64,000 nt of DNA from JADKIH01 sp031385005 (GTDB lineage Bacteria; Bacteroidota; Bacteroidia; AKYH767-A; 2013-40CM-41-45). The stretch is from NCBI GenBank assembly GCA_031385005.1, contig JANNBB010000050.1:62001-126000 (forward strand). The letters are read 5' to 3'. A program made the translations under genes and the position numbers. How positions within the stretch are numbered: the stretch's first letter is position 1; each line of letters starts with the position of its first letter. Positions 46,601-54,750 of the stretch are shown piece by piece. The notes beneath the pieces were generated by a model. That model was not told the DNA's origin. It ran no database searches and worked only from the letters and a program-made list of their open reading frames with translations.

Positions 46601-47571
46601 GTTGCTCGCACTGAAAACGTAAGAGGTGTTCCCCATTGAATAGTAAATGTTGACGCATTTGCCGGAGTTGGTGGATAGACAAATGCTGGAGGAGTCGACT
46701 GAGCTACTATTTTCATTAAAAAATCCAATGTTGTAACTGCACCTGCGCTATCAATAACCCTTACGGAAGCGCTATACTCCGTATTCAAAATTTTTCCTAC
46801 GGTGTTAAATGTAACAACACCGGTTGCTGGATTTAACGAAAACCCTGGAGGTTGCGTTGCACTTGCATTGCCCATTTGAGCAGGAGTTGAAATAGCAAAT
46901 GAAAAAGGGTTTCCATCCGGTTCGATTACCGGAATTTGGAATTGTGCTGCTACAAGATTAATTGGAACATTAACAACAGATGGCAGTGTTGAAACAGGAC
47001 TATTATTGGGTAGTAAACTATTTGCATTTGCATTTACGAAATTCACTACTGTTTCAACTCGATAAGGCCCGAGTCCTGCATTATTTCCCAAATCTAGATC
47101 GCGAGCGCCACTTCCAACAAGAAAAGCAAGCCTGGTTCCTACTAATGATGCATAAGTATGCACTATGTTAGTAGTACCTGTCCACCATCCTTCTGTTACA
47201 TTCACCTGTGTGATAGTCAAAGGAAAAATAGTTACTTGTGCAGTTGCATCACCGAAATTAAAGTTTTCTGTTGGGGCACTTCCAGTTCTGACCACTGTTG
47301 CGCCTACTGCCGGAATTGCACCGGAAGAAAAGGTGTAATAATTTAAACTAGTGCCTGAACTATTTTTATAATTATAGGAAGCATTTATTTTGAAAGTTAC
47401 CTGACTACCTGCTCGTGTCCAGGAAATATTTGCATAGCGAAAATGTGTAGCAAAACTTTCAAAAGTAAATAAGCTAAAAACAGCAAAGAGAATTATCGTC
47501 TTTGCCATACTTAAGGAGAAACAACAATAATTGCCGCTCACCGATTTTTTTTCTGAGTACTTGTTTTTCAT
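43666..47571 (-). CDS. Large T9SS-secreted adhesin-like protein with cysteine repeats
   Basis: A 1301-residue exported protein. After a signal sequence (hydrophobic stretch AKTIILFAVFSLFTFESF) comes an N-terminal domain starting ATHFRYANISWTRAG. Then follow three Ig/cadherin-like domains (to about residue 595), eight exact 24-residue Cys repeats (600-791), a SprB-like repeat region (GTPGYSYSWMPGGQSTS), two or three PKD-like domains (YEWLLPTGATG, YLWTIEGVG, YFWSVTGGA), and a type A T9SS sorting tail (SVYPNPTHGQVSIEFNSD onward). Expected location: cell surface or secreted. Adhesion is inferred from architecture only. An internal ATG (residue 22) is an alternative start. Confidence 0.88.
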   Translation of the reverse strand: MKNKYSEKKSVSGNYCCFSLSMAKTIILFAVFSLFTFESFATHFRYANISWTRAGSQVTFKINASYNYKNSSGTSLNYYTFSSGAIPAVGATVVRTGSAPTENFNFGDATAQVTIFPLTITQVNVTEGWWTGTTNIVHTYASLVGTRLAFLVGSGARDLDLGNNAGLGPYRVETVVNFVNANANSLLPNNSPVSTLPSVVNVPINLVAAQFQIPVIEPDGNPFSFAISTPAQMGNASATQPPGFSLNPATGVVTFNTVGKILNTEYSASVRVIDSAGAVTTLDFLMKIVAQSTPPAFVYPPTPANASTFTIQWGTPLTFSVRATDVDPIDIVELTAAGLPVGSIMTPGLPTSGNPVNATFSWTPTQSSIGGHVINFTAEDGFGVQTNSTVNILVTGDPEFDVPPTPASGSSTCYTPGSSITNLIQAHAPDPSVNVQLTAATIPSGATLSPALPTPAGNTTATNFNWTPAASDWGVHSLSFTATDATFHATTHSYNLIVNTTPTFVNYGNISVCSDNTLTLSFYASDPDLAYGDVLTFSSTSLPSWLTLSQSNPDYCTLTGVATNAQAGVHSITLLVSDTYNSCHAPVSITFSITVYTSVDDNDLCTIDGCNPNTGPVYTNVNYDDQDACTIDACDPLTGVSHTTVNPDDNNLCTNDFCDPSSGVYHTDVNYDDQDACTIDACDPLTGISHTPVNPNDHNVCTDDYCDPSTGVYHVDIIIDDQNVCTTDACDPVAGISHTTIDFNDQNGCTTDACDPILGVSHTPVSIDDSNPCTIDACNPSTGDISHTDNSPVISATVGTIACYNGSANIIISATGGQSPYTGTGSFSQSAGTVSYPVMDANGCLVFSNPITLIQPPKLSATATSTPSSCAGNDGTSTVLPTGGTPGYSYSWMPGGQSTSTINGLTPGIYNVIVTDSRGCTFSAVTSVSSGGTIPPAPSIINGAGGACRGGCSVFTIDPIPGAVSYEWLLPTGATGSSSGTSITICFNTKFIGGFICARALNQCGAGAWGCKGVVLYTSRPAKPGAIYTFSNVCSAGIQTFCIPTVLNADSYLWTIEGVGANPITIVSGQGSPCVDVNVPVGYNNIQKLRVVAVNCKGISDYVRTDVKVLSLLAMPGAISGPTSVCKSQTKSYSITAITGATSYFWSVTGGATITSGQGTRSISVKYTTATTTAAVLSVSAVNPCGNSPARNLNIAVSLTCKTSANEEMTEENLNVDIASLSVYPNPTHGQVSIEFNSDQSAEYMIKIINISGQVIVAENFHATEGINKTDIDLTMFSKGLYFLNIIGNDGASKTVKVIIE
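45199..45774 (-). repeat. Eight tandem 72-bp units coding CTDC-like cysteine repeats
   Basis: Exactly eight units of 24 codons, with the pattern DDxxxCTxDxCDPxTGxxH. Units 2 and 4 are almost identical (DDQDACTIDACDPLTG) and units 1, 3 and 5 share VYxxDVNY-like ends, so a 144-bp two-unit block was probably duplicated. The pattern resembles the Dictyostelium CTDC repeat family. Confidence 0.9.
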
Positions 47572-47911
47572 GTGTTTTGGTTTTGAAGTTTATTAATGGT
47601 TTAGTATGTGAATAAAAAAAATAGAAGGCACTGTGTATAATAATACATTTAATAAGTATTATTAGTTCAATCAAAAAAAATACAACAACAATTTAAACTA
47701 AAAATACAATGCCTAAATAAAAGAATATTTAATTAAAATAAAAAATAATTTAATAATTAAAGTTCTGAAAAGCCCCTAAAACAGTGGTTTTAAACAATAA
47801 TAAAATAAAAAATGGGCTAATTTGCGTTAAAAATAAGATAATAATTTTAAATTAATGATTTAATAACGCCAAGGAAATAAAAACTGTTCAAATTCAATAT
47901 TAAAAAATATT
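47572..47911. other. AT-rich gap upstream of the large secreted protein gene
   Basis: A 340-base stretch of very high AT content between the secreted protein gene and the nifU-like gene, both on the minus strand. Near 47638-47665 is an inverted repeat AATAATAC/GTATTATT with a 9-base loop. No ORF, RNA gene or full TAnnTTTG element is evident. It should hold the promoter of the secreted protein and the end of the nifU transcript. Confidence 0.4.
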
Positions 47912-48181
47912 TTATAAAACCAATTCGTCCGTTTCGGTAATGGCAACAACTCCTTTTATTTCCGGCACCATTTTTAAAATAGTTTGTTCAATTCCTGCCT
48001 TCAAGGTCATTGCACTCATGCTGCAGGATTTACAGGCACCGTGAAATTTTAAACGTACGATTTGGTCATCTGTAATATCAATAATTGAAACATTGCCGCT
48101 ATCGGCTTCGAGATAAGGGCGAATCTGATTGAGGGCATCCTCGACCTTTGAAATTAAAACAGTATCAACAAGTGGTTTCAT
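47912..48181 (-). CDS. NifU C-terminal domain (Nfu-type) iron-sulfur scaffold
   Basis: An 89-residue protein consisting only of the Nfu domain, with the CxxC motif in FHGACKSCSMSAMTLKAG and the opening VEDALNQIRPYLEADSGNVS. Two subunits would bridge one [4Fe-4S] cluster and pass it to target enzymes. It follows mrp by five bases, which supports a joint role in cluster delivery. Confidence 0.94.
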   Translation of the reverse strand: MKPLVDTVLISKVEDALNQIRPYLEADSGNVSIIDITDDQIVRLKFHGACKSCSMSAMTLKAGIEQTILKMVPEIKGVVAITETDELVL

Positions 48182-48186
48182 TTTTC

Positions 48187-49290
48187 TTAGTAAGCCGCGG
48201 CAGCAGTTCGTTGTGTAAGTGGTTTTGTCGCATTGCGAATTGAAATATTACGTACCAGCAGATCTGCAACTTCAATAAAAGCTTTAGCAGCGGGAGAATC
48301 TACGTCCAATGCTATAGGGAGTCCGGAGTCTCCGCCTTCACGAATACTTTGAACGAGGGGAATTTCACCCAGGAAAGGTATTTCAAGTTCTTCCGCCAAT
48401 TTTCTGCAACCTTCCTTTCCAAAAATGTAATATTTATTTTCAGGCAATTCAGCAGGAGTAAAATAAGCCATGTTTTCTATCAACCCGAGAACCGGAACAT
48501 TGATGGCGTCCATTTGAAACATGTTGATTCCTTTGCGTGCATCGGCGAGTGCCACGTGCTGAGGGGTGCTGACGATTACCGCACCGGTAAGTGGAACAGC
48601 ACTCACCAATGTAAGGTGAATGTCGCCTGTACCGGGAGGGAGATCGATGAGCATATAATCCAAATCGCCCCATTCAGCATCACTAAAGAGTTGCTGAAGT
48701 GCTTTAGAAGCCATGGGACCTCTCCACGGAATCGCTTTATTGGGATCGACGAGCATACCAATCGATAATACTTTCACGCCATAACGCTCGATGGGAATCA
48801 TGAAGGATTTACCGTCACGTTCGTTTACATAGAGTCTTTCATTTTCTACACCAAACATGATGTGTTGGGAAGGACCGTAAATATCTGCATCGATCAGTCC
48901 GACTTTTACTCCTTTTGCTGCAAGTGCGATAGCCAGATTTGCAGCGACAGTTGATTTGCCGACGCCACCTTTTCCCGAAGCAATAGCTACTATATTTTTC
49001 ACACCGGGCAGAACAGGCTCATTCGCCGAACGACCACTGGTAGTTTTTGCAAGCATGTTTACAGTCACATCTGCTGTTTCATCTACAAAGTGAATGATTG
49101 CATTCACACATGCCTGACGAATCATTTCTTTCATCGGACAAGCAGGAGTTGTTAAAATAACATCAAAGCTGACTTTCTTATTTTCAACAGTGATATTCTC
49201 GACCATGTTCAAAGTAATGAGGTCTTTTTTCAGATCCGGTTCGATGACGTTCCGGAGGGCTTCAGTAACGGTTTCTATGGTAATTGACAT
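48187..49290 (-). CDS. mrp: Mrp/NBP35-family iron-sulfur carrier ATPase
   Basis: A 367-residue P-loop ATPase (ApbC/Mrp). The N-terminal MIP18-like domain (residues about 1-95, TTPACPMKEMIRQAC) is followed by the deviant Walker A ASGKGGVGKSTVAANLA, the segment DADIYGPSQHIMFG and DLPPGTGDIHLTL. The usual CxxC near the C-terminus is not present in a clear form; a single Cys sits in FGKEGCRKLAE. I use the ATG at 49290. The frame to 49326 begins with a TTG that is part of the promoter. Confidence 0.94.
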   Translation of the reverse strand: MSITIETVTEALRNVIEPDLKKDLITLNMVENITVENKKVSFDVILTTPACPMKEMIRQACVNAIIHFVDETADVTVNMLAKTTSGRSANEPVLPGVKNIVAIASGKGGVGKSTVAANLAIALAAKGVKVGLIDADIYGPSQHIMFGVENERLYVNERDGKSFMIPIERYGVKVLSIGMLVDPNKAIPWRGPMASKALQQLFSDAEWGDLDYMLIDLPPGTGDIHLTLVSAVPLTGAVIVSTPQHVALADARKGINMFQMDAINVPVLGLIENMAYFTPAELPENKYYIFGKEGCRKLAEELEIPFLGEIPLVQSIREGGDSGLPIALDVDSPAAKAFIEVADLLVRNISIRNATKPLTQRTAAAAY

Positions 49291-49295
49291 GTTTA

Positions 49296-49326
49296 CAAAG
49301 ATACGATTCAGGCTGCTCGGAAACAA
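49296..49326 (-). promoter_or_regulatory. Near-leaderless promoter of mrp-nifU
   Basis: Minus strand: TTG (49326-49324), 20-base spacer, TATCTTTG (49303-49296). Both Bacteroidota promoter elements are perfect. The -7 element ends five bases before the mrp ATG (49290), so the start site should fall at or beside the start codon. Confidence 0.65.
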
Positions 49327-49448
49327 TTTATTATTTAGCGAATTTTCAGTAATAAATTACTCGCGAATCGATACTTAGAAGCATTCTGATTTCTAAAAAA
49401 CACAATGGAATTCCCTTATGAAATTAAAATGATTGAAAAGTATAATGG

Positions 49449-49796
49449 CTATTCGATACAAAGCTCAACTGTTGGATCCCAAAAGAGATTTTTAAAATCG
49501 ACAACCTGATCCTTTTTAACTTTCACCATTTCTTTTTCCAGGAGTTCTTTCATTAAGGTGGGAGATTTAAAATGATGTTTGCCGGTAAGCAGGCCTATGC
49601 GGTTGACTACGCGATGTGCAGGAACTTTAGGCCTTATTTTGTGAGATCCATTCATGGCCCATCCTACCATCCGCGACGAACGGGCCGTACCCAGGTATTT
49701 GGCAATCGCTCCATAAGATGTTACGCGCCCTTTGGGTATTAACCGTACAACTGCATACACCTGTTCGAAGAACGAATCTAGCTTTTCTGACGACAT
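49449..49796 (-). CDS. MGMT-family alkyltransferase-like protein (no active Cys)
   Basis: A 115-residue protein with the DNA-binding domain of O6-alkylguanine-DNA alkyltransferases: GRVTSYGAIAKYLG, RMVGWAMNGS and VPAHRVVN. The methyl-accepting Cys of the PCHRV motif is Ala here (codon GCA), so it belongs with the alkyltransferase-like proteins that bind damaged bases without repairing them directly. It lies 40 bases after trmB in the same direction. Confidence 0.88.
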   Translation of the reverse strand: MSSEKLDSFFEQVYAVVRLIPKGRVTSYGAIAKYLGTARSSRMVGWAMNGSHKIRPKVPAHRVVNRIGLLTGKHHFKSPTLMKELLEKEMVKVKKDQVVDFKNLFWDPTVELCIE

Positions 49797-49836
49797 TGAC
49801 TAACTAATTTAAATTAAAAAAAATAATTTGGAATAA

Positions 49837-50499
49837 TCAAATCTCAAAACGGACAAAACAAATCTTAGCTCCTTCTTTCAGCCAGATGTTTTCATAGGTA
49901 GTTTTGATAGCAAGGATTTCATCATCAACTCTGTTTTGATGTACATCCTCTTCTTTAATTAGCAATTTAAGATTCTCTGAATGAATAATATCAAGTGTGT
50001 AATCAAACAATGGTCTGTTGTCTGTCTTCAAATTAATAATACTACCCGGACGCATAAAACTTCTATACAAATTAATTAACCGGGGAGATGTCATTCTTTT
50101 ACGTTCTTCGGTTTTCCCCATATGTGGAACAGGGAAAGTAATCCATATCTCATCCACTTCTCCACGAGCAAAAAAAGCATAGCAATTCAGAATTTGAATG
50201 CGAAGAAATGCTGCATTTAACATATTCTCTTCGAAAGCCGTTTTCGCCCCTCGCCATAAACGGGCACCCTTCCAGTCGATTCCGATAAAATTTTTGTCAG
50301 GAAATTTTTTTGCCAACTCAATTGTGTACTCGCCTCTGCCACAACCAAGTTCTAGTACGATTGGATTATTGTTTTTAAAATAAGAAGTATTCCAATTCCC
50401 TTTGAGAGCATCATCCGGTGGCGGATAGCTGATATTGGGCTGAAAGAGAGTCGTAAATTTCAGGTTCTCTTCAAATCGTTTAAGTTTATTTTTTCCCAT
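49837..50499 (-). CDS. trmB: tRNA (guanine-N7)-methyltransferase
   Basis: TrmB methylates N7 of G46 in tRNA. The 220-residue protein has the SAM motif VLELGCGRGEYTIELAKKFP, FIGIDWKGARLWRGAKTA and the C-terminal TTYENIWLKEGAKICFVRF. The normally conserved FPDP motif reads FPVPHM (Val codon GTT), a notable change at a position considered catalytic in E. coli. The rest matches the family well. Confidence 0.88.
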   Translation of the reverse strand: MGKNKLKRFEENLKFTTLFQPNISYPPPDDALKGNWNTSYFKNNNPIVLELGCGRGEYTIELAKKFPDKNFIGIDWKGARLWRGAKTAFEENMLNAAFLRIQILNCYAFFARGEVDEIWITFPVPHMGKTEERKRMTSPRLINLYRSFMRPGSIINLKTDNRPLFDYTLDIIHSENLKLLIKEEDVHQNRVDDEILAIKTTYENIWLKEGAKICFVRFEI

Positions 50500-50732
50500 T
50501 TGCGCTGGCTAAATTAGGTATTACATTTATTAATTCCACTCTATTACCACAGTTAATTACCTCTATTATTTCAGATCAGAATTTCCGATTTCATATCATC
50601 CACGAAAACAAATAACAACTTTTATTTTTATAACAATTGATTTATTTCAGGTTAAAATCTCTCCTTTGATTACCTTGTGATAATTTTCAGATGATCTATT
50701 AAAATTTTAAAAAGTCGTCCGGCATTTTGACA

Positions 50733-51785
50733 ATGAATCAGCCATTAAAAAAAAGAATTTTGATAGCTCCTCTTGATTGGGGATTGGGACATGCTACACG
50801 TTGCATTCCGGTCATACGCAATCTTCAAAGCCAAGGACATGAAGTAATATTGGCATCAGCAGGAAGAGCTTTGATTTATCTGAAAGATTATTTTCCTGAA
50901 TTAATAATCTTAGAAAAACCAGCTTGCAATATTCATTACTCTGACCAATTACCTTTATTCATTTCAATCTTATTACAAATCCCTTCCTTCTTAAATTCGA
51001 TATCCCGGGAGCATAAATGGCTAAAAAAAGTTATTCATGAATTTAAAATTGACGAAGTCATTTCCGACAATTGCTATGGTCTTTGGAATAAAAATATTCA
51101 TTCTACAATTATTACGCATCAATTAAATATAAAATGTCCTAAATTATTCAGGTTTGCAGAGCCGATTGTCAATAGAAGAATACAATCTTACATCAATAAA
51201 TTCGATGACTGCCATGTTCCTGATCTGGAAGGCGACTTCAATTATGCGGGAGAATTATCGCATCCCAAAACAACTTTAATGAATGTAAGCTACATCGGAT
51301 TGCTTAGTCGATTCAGTGAAGATCAGAAAACCGCCATATCTACAGGATATGATTTATTTGTTTTATTGAGCGGTCCGGAGCCGCATCGGACAGCTCTTGA
51401 GAATAAGATTGAAAAAATAATACTTGGAAAAAGCATACGAGCTTGCATTATTCGGGGTTTACCGGGAGAAAAAGCTGTCAAACCTGATTCCGAAAATATC
51501 CGGTGGTTAAATAATGCTAGCGATGAACAAATAGTAACCTACTTAAAAAACTCCAACAAAATAATCTGTAGAGCAGGATATTCAACTATTATGGATTTAG
51601 TTGTTTTAAATGTTGGCGCCATTTTGATCCCTACACCGGGACAAACCGAGCAGGAATATCTGGCAATTCACAATAAAGACAAAAAGAAATTCAGATTTAT
51701 CAATCAGCATAAATTAAACTGGGAAGAAATAATGAAAGCTGAAATTAACACCGGAAAAGAAAGTGAAAGCTTACTGCGTATTTAA
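50733..51785 (+). CDS. MurG-like glycosyltransferase (GT28-type)
   Basis: A 350-residue protein with a GT-B layout. The N-terminal motif APLDWGLGHATRCIPVIRNL matches GT28-like enzymes, and the C-terminal donor-binding stretch CRAGYSTIMDLVVLN, with PTPGQTEQEYLA, is typical of them. Donor and acceptor are unknown; a lipid or surface glycan role is likely. A TTG at 50727 two codons earlier is the other possible start. The 3' end overlaps the convergent lipoprotein gene by 15 bases. Confidence 0.8.
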   Translation: MNQPLKKRILIAPLDWGLGHATRCIPVIRNLQSQGHEVILASAGRALIYLKDYFPELIILEKPACNIHYSDQLPLFISILLQIPSFLNSISREHKWLKKVIHEFKIDEVISDNCYGLWNKNIHSTIITHQLNIKCPKLFRFAEPIVNRRIQSYINKFDDCHVPDLEGDFNYAGELSHPKTTLMNVSYIGLLSRFSEDQKTAISTGYDLFVLLSGPEPHRTALENKIEKIILGKSIRACIIRGLPGEKAVKPDSENIRWLNNASDEQIVTYLKNSNKIICRAGYSTIMDLVVLNVGAILIPTPGQTEQEYLAIHNKDKKKFRFINQHKLNWEEIMKAEINTGKESESLLRI

Positions 51786-52271
51786 AACGATTTCAGAAGT
51801 AGTGACGACATTGCTTTGATGCAAAGCGCGATCATAAATGAAAACATCCAGTCGAAAAGTATCGAGATCGGCCATTATTCCGGCCAGAATGAAGTTACAG
51901 GTGATTTGACCTTTAAGAGCTTTGTTTTTCCCGTCTGGAGTCAGGTAAGGTAAGCGACCGCCAAGAGGAAGGACTGTCGGGTATTCATTCCATGCATTGT
52001 TTTTAAACAGAAAAAGTTTGGCTAGGTAATTATTGTAATATTGAGAACCTTGCGTATCGTAAGGCGGACCATTCTGACCTAACTCTTTATAACCAACGTC
52101 ACCGTCACCATCTGTGAAATTCAAAACGATGGTCAGATTGTCATCATGACCTTGGGCATTTTGTGTTGAGTAGATGTCTGTAAAATTAATTACAGGAACA
52201 TCAGGAAACTCCTCCGGCTTTTTACAAGAAGCAAGAATTCCCAAAAGGAAGAGGCCAAATAAATACTTCAT
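51771..52271 (-). CDS. Small exported lipoprotein of unknown function
   Basis: A 166-residue lipoprotein starting MKYLFGLFLLGILASC, with the lipid Cys at residue 16. The mature part has a single beta domain (NLTIVLNFTDGDGDVGYKE, LPYLTPDGKNKALKGQITC) seen in many Bacteroidota lipoproteins without known function. The ATG at 52271 is preferred to one six codons upstream because it gives a normal signal peptide. Confidence 0.75.
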   Translation of the reverse strand: MKYLFGLFLLGILASCKKPEEFPDVPVINFTDIYSTQNAQGHDDNLTIVLNFTDGDGDVGYKELGQNGPPYDTQGSQYYNNYLAKLFLFKNNAWNEYPTVLPLGGRLPYLTPDGKNKALKGQITCNFILAGIMADLDTFRLDVFIYDRALHQSNVVTTSEIVLNTQ

Positions 52272-52321
52272 AGTTAAATTTGAAAGCATAAATTTACAAA
52301 ATAAATTCAGACCACCGAAAT

Positions 52322-52831
52322 ATGGCTCTTATCTTACCTGTCCGTGACATACAACCAAAAATAGCCGACTCCTGCTACCTGGCCGAAAATTCAACTGTAA
52401 TTGGCGATGTAGTTATCGGCGAGAAATGCAGCATTTGGTTTAATGCAGTCGTTCGTGGCGATGTCAATAGCATCCGTATTGGAAAATATGTAAACATTCA
52501 GGATGGCGCAATTATTCACTGCACCTACCAGAAAGCAAAGACGGTTATAGGAGACCGTTGCAGTATCGGTCACAATGCCATTATACACGGATGTCGACTG
52601 CACGACAATGTACTTGTTGGCATGGGAGCGATAATTATGGATCATGCAATAATAGAATCCTTCAGCATTATCGGAGCGGGATCAGTAGTTCTGGAAAATA
52701 CAATTGTTGAAAGCGGATATGTTTATGCCGGAACCCCGGCCAAAAAAATTAAACCCATTACACCCGAACAGAGAAAACTGTTGGAAGAATTGCCGGATAG
52801 ATATGTGATGTATAGTGGGTGGCTTGGTTAA
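52322..52831 (+). CDS. Gamma carbonic anhydrase family protein
   Basis: A 169-residue left-handed beta-helix protein with hexapeptide repeats (STVIGDVVIGEKCSIWFNAV, VIGDRCSIGHNAII) and the metal-ligand type residues of the family: RGDVNSIRIG, GHNAIIHGC and GMGAIIMDH. Expected to bind Zn2+ or similar as a trimer. Catalytic activity of this YrdA-like group is often uncertain. Its stop codon is part of an octamer repeat array. Confidence 0.92.
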   Translation: MALILPVRDIQPKIADSCYLAENSTVIGDVVIGEKCSIWFNAVVRGDVNSIRIGKYVNIQDGAIIHCTYQKAKTVIGDRCSIGHNAIIHGCRLHDNVLVGMGAIIMDHAIIESFSIIGAGSVVLENTIVESGYVYAGTPAKKIKPITPEQRKLLEELPDRYVMYSGWLG

Positions 52832-52875
52832 TTCGTTGATTAGCTAATTCGTTAATTCGTTAATTAGATAAGTTT
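52828..52875. repeat. Octamer array, copy C (contains the carbonic anhydrase stop codon)
   Basis: Clean 8-base units in phase: TTAATTCG, TTGATTAG, CTAATTCG, TTAATTCG, TTAATTAG, then ATAAGTTT. The stop TAA of the carbonic anhydrase gene (52829-52831) is in the first unit. Confidence 0.85.
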
Positions 52876-52896
52876 CAAATAAGTTTAACAAGAATA

Positions 52897-54375
52897 ATGG
52901 CAACGCTCAGGTTAAGCATTTTAATTTTTCTACTCATTCCAAACCTTGTCCTGTCTCAAAACCAGGACAAGGTTTGGATGATGGGTTATGGGTGTTGTAG
53001 CCCCAACTTTACCGGAATAAATATGGACTTTAGGAGTGGGAGCTTAGTCGTATCATCAGTGGTCAGATACTTTAATTTTGTTGAGACCAATGGACAGATG
53101 TGTGATAGCGCGGGCAATACTTTGTTTTGTTCTAACGGTATTTATGTTGCAAATGCTCTCTATGATACCATGCTTAACGGAAGCGGACTTAATCCCAGCG
53201 ATTATACTGCTGCCCATACTCTTTATGGTTTACATATTCCTCAAGCTAATATCGTAATTCCAATGCCAGGTGATCCAACTAAGTATTATTTATTTCACGA
53301 AACAAGCGATGATAGGTTTAATACTTACGCAACATATTACCTTTATTATTCAATTATAGATATGGCTTTGGATGGAGGGTTGGGTGGAGTTATCCAGAAG
53401 AATACAGTGCTACTTCATGACAGCCTTGTTGAAGGCGAACTTACTGCCTGCAAGCATGCAAATGGCAGAGACTGGTGGCTGTTGGCGCATAAATTTGAAA
53501 GCGATACCTTCTATAAATTCCTAGTTACTCCACAGGGAATTCAAGGGCCCTGGATTGATGAGACCGGTTCCTGGCGTACCAATTATTTTGGTCAGACAGT
53601 CTTTTCTCCCGATGGAAGCAAGTTTGCATATTATGAGCCTAACAGCGATTTGGATATTTGGGATTTCGATCGGTGTAGTGGTAGCCTTAGCAACTTAATA
53701 CATGTTAGTATTAATGATAGTATGGATGCCGGGGGTGTCGCATTCTCCAGAAGCGGAAGGTATCTGTATGTATCTAGTGTAAATTTTGTCTATCAGCTTG
53801 ATATGCAGGTAACAAATATACCGGGAAGTATTCAAACTATAGCAGTGTATGACGGATTTGCAAATGGAGGAGTTTTTCCTACTCAGTTCTATCAAATGCA
53901 ATTAGCACCGGATAATAAGATTTATTTTAATTCACCAAGTAGTGTTATGGATTACCACGTCATCAACTTCCCCGATAGTGCTGGCCTTTCTTGTAATATT
54001 CAGCAGCATTCTTTACACCTTCCAGGATATTCAGCTTCGCTTCCCAACCATCCGAATTATTTTCTCGGTCCTTTACCTGGTTCTGCCTGTGACAGTCTTA
54101 TAAGTTATGTTCCAACTATTTCTTCATCAATTCAATCGTTTGAGGTATTTCCCAATCCTGCTAGAAATATCCTGTATATCACACAAGGAAGTAATGAATT
54201 AATAAAATTTACTACTATTTTTAATTCCATCGGTCAGAAGCAAGTCGTAAATTATTCATCGATCAAGAATGGCGAATATCTGGAAGTGAATGTTTCTTCT
54301 TTGTCCCCAGGAATTTATTTTATTGAATTGTTAACGGACAAAAGAAGCGTGGTTAAAAAGATAGTAAAGGAGTAG
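52897..54375 (+). CDS. T9SS type A sorting domain protein
   Basis: A 492-residue exported protein with a signal peptide (MATLRLSILIFLLIPNLVLS). The body has beta-propeller-like strands (FSPDGSKFAYYEPNSDLDIW, FSRSGRYLYVSSVNFVYQL) and the tail is a sorting domain (FEVFPNPARNILYITQ, and VSSLSPGIYFIELLTDKRS). It is expected to be secreted or surface-attached. The function is unknown. An octamer array lies in its upstream region. Confidence 0.85.
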   Translation: MATLRLSILIFLLIPNLVLSQNQDKVWMMGYGCCSPNFTGINMDFRSGSLVVSSVVRYFNFVETNGQMCDSAGNTLFCSNGIYVANALYDTMLNGSGLNPSDYTAAHTLYGLHIPQANIVIPMPGDPTKYYLFHETSDDRFNTYATYYLYYSIIDMALDGGLGGVIQKNTVLLHDSLVEGELTACKHANGRDWWLLAHKFESDTFYKFLVTPQGIQGPWIDETGSWRTNYFGQTVFSPDGSKFAYYEPNSDLDIWDFDRCSGSLSNLIHVSINDSMDAGGVAFSRSGRYLYVSSVNFVYQLDMQVTNIPGSIQTIAVYDGFANGGVFPTQFYQMQLAPDNKIYFNSPSSVMDYHVINFPDSAGLSCNIQQHSLHLPGYSASLPNHPNYFLGPLPGSACDSLISYVPTISSSIQSFEVFPNPARNILYITQGSNELIKFTTIFNSIGQKQVVNYSSIKNGEYLEVNVSSLSPGIYFIELLTDKRSVVKKIVKE

Positions 54376-54507
54376 ATTGAACAAAACGATAGAAAATATT
54401 TCTTCCTTAAGTAATAGAATATACATACTTCGAATTTACGGAAAGGATAATATGGAAAATAGTTTTGGTCGACTTACAATTATGAAATAAGTTCATTTAT
54501 TTGAAAA

Positions 54508-54678
54508 ATGAAAAAAGGGGCTTTTAACTTTTATTTTATTTTTTGTTTAATATTTCCAACGCTTGTTCTAGGACAAAACAGGATGCCATCGCCGCGAGGT
54601 GCGTGGATGGCCCTCGCTCCTCTTCGATTATTTTTTCCGTATTCTTTGGTTGTTCTAACTAGGGGCTTACATTTTTAA
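54508..54678 (+). pseudogene. Signal-peptide stub, likely remnant of a secreted protein gene
   Basis: A 56-codon frame starts with a convincing signal peptide (MKKGAFNFYFIFCLIFPTLV, then LGQN), much like the neighbouring secreted proteins. It continues for only 32 residues of unconvincing sequence (MPSPRGAWMALAPLRLFF) and stops. It may be the 5' end of a lost paralogue of the upstream gene, or a genuine tiny secreted peptide. Confidence 0.4.
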
Positions 54679-54750
54679 TGATAATTTTTATTGGCTTTTT
54701 AATAAAACTTAATCGTTTACTGGTTATTCTTAATTTTAACCGGACAACAG
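54679..54750. other. Intergenic stretch before the palindromic array
   Basis: The gap from 54376 to 54800 holds the signal-peptide stub at 54508-54678 and the palindromic octamer array at 54751-54796. I see nothing else in it: no RNA gene and no perfect promoter element. Confidence 0.35.

Noticed and set aside
47638..47665. AATAATAC/GTATTATT hairpin as a terminator
   Set aside because: It is AT-only, lacks a U-run in the right place and lies upstream of a gene start; such pairs are expected by chance in this AT-rich gap.
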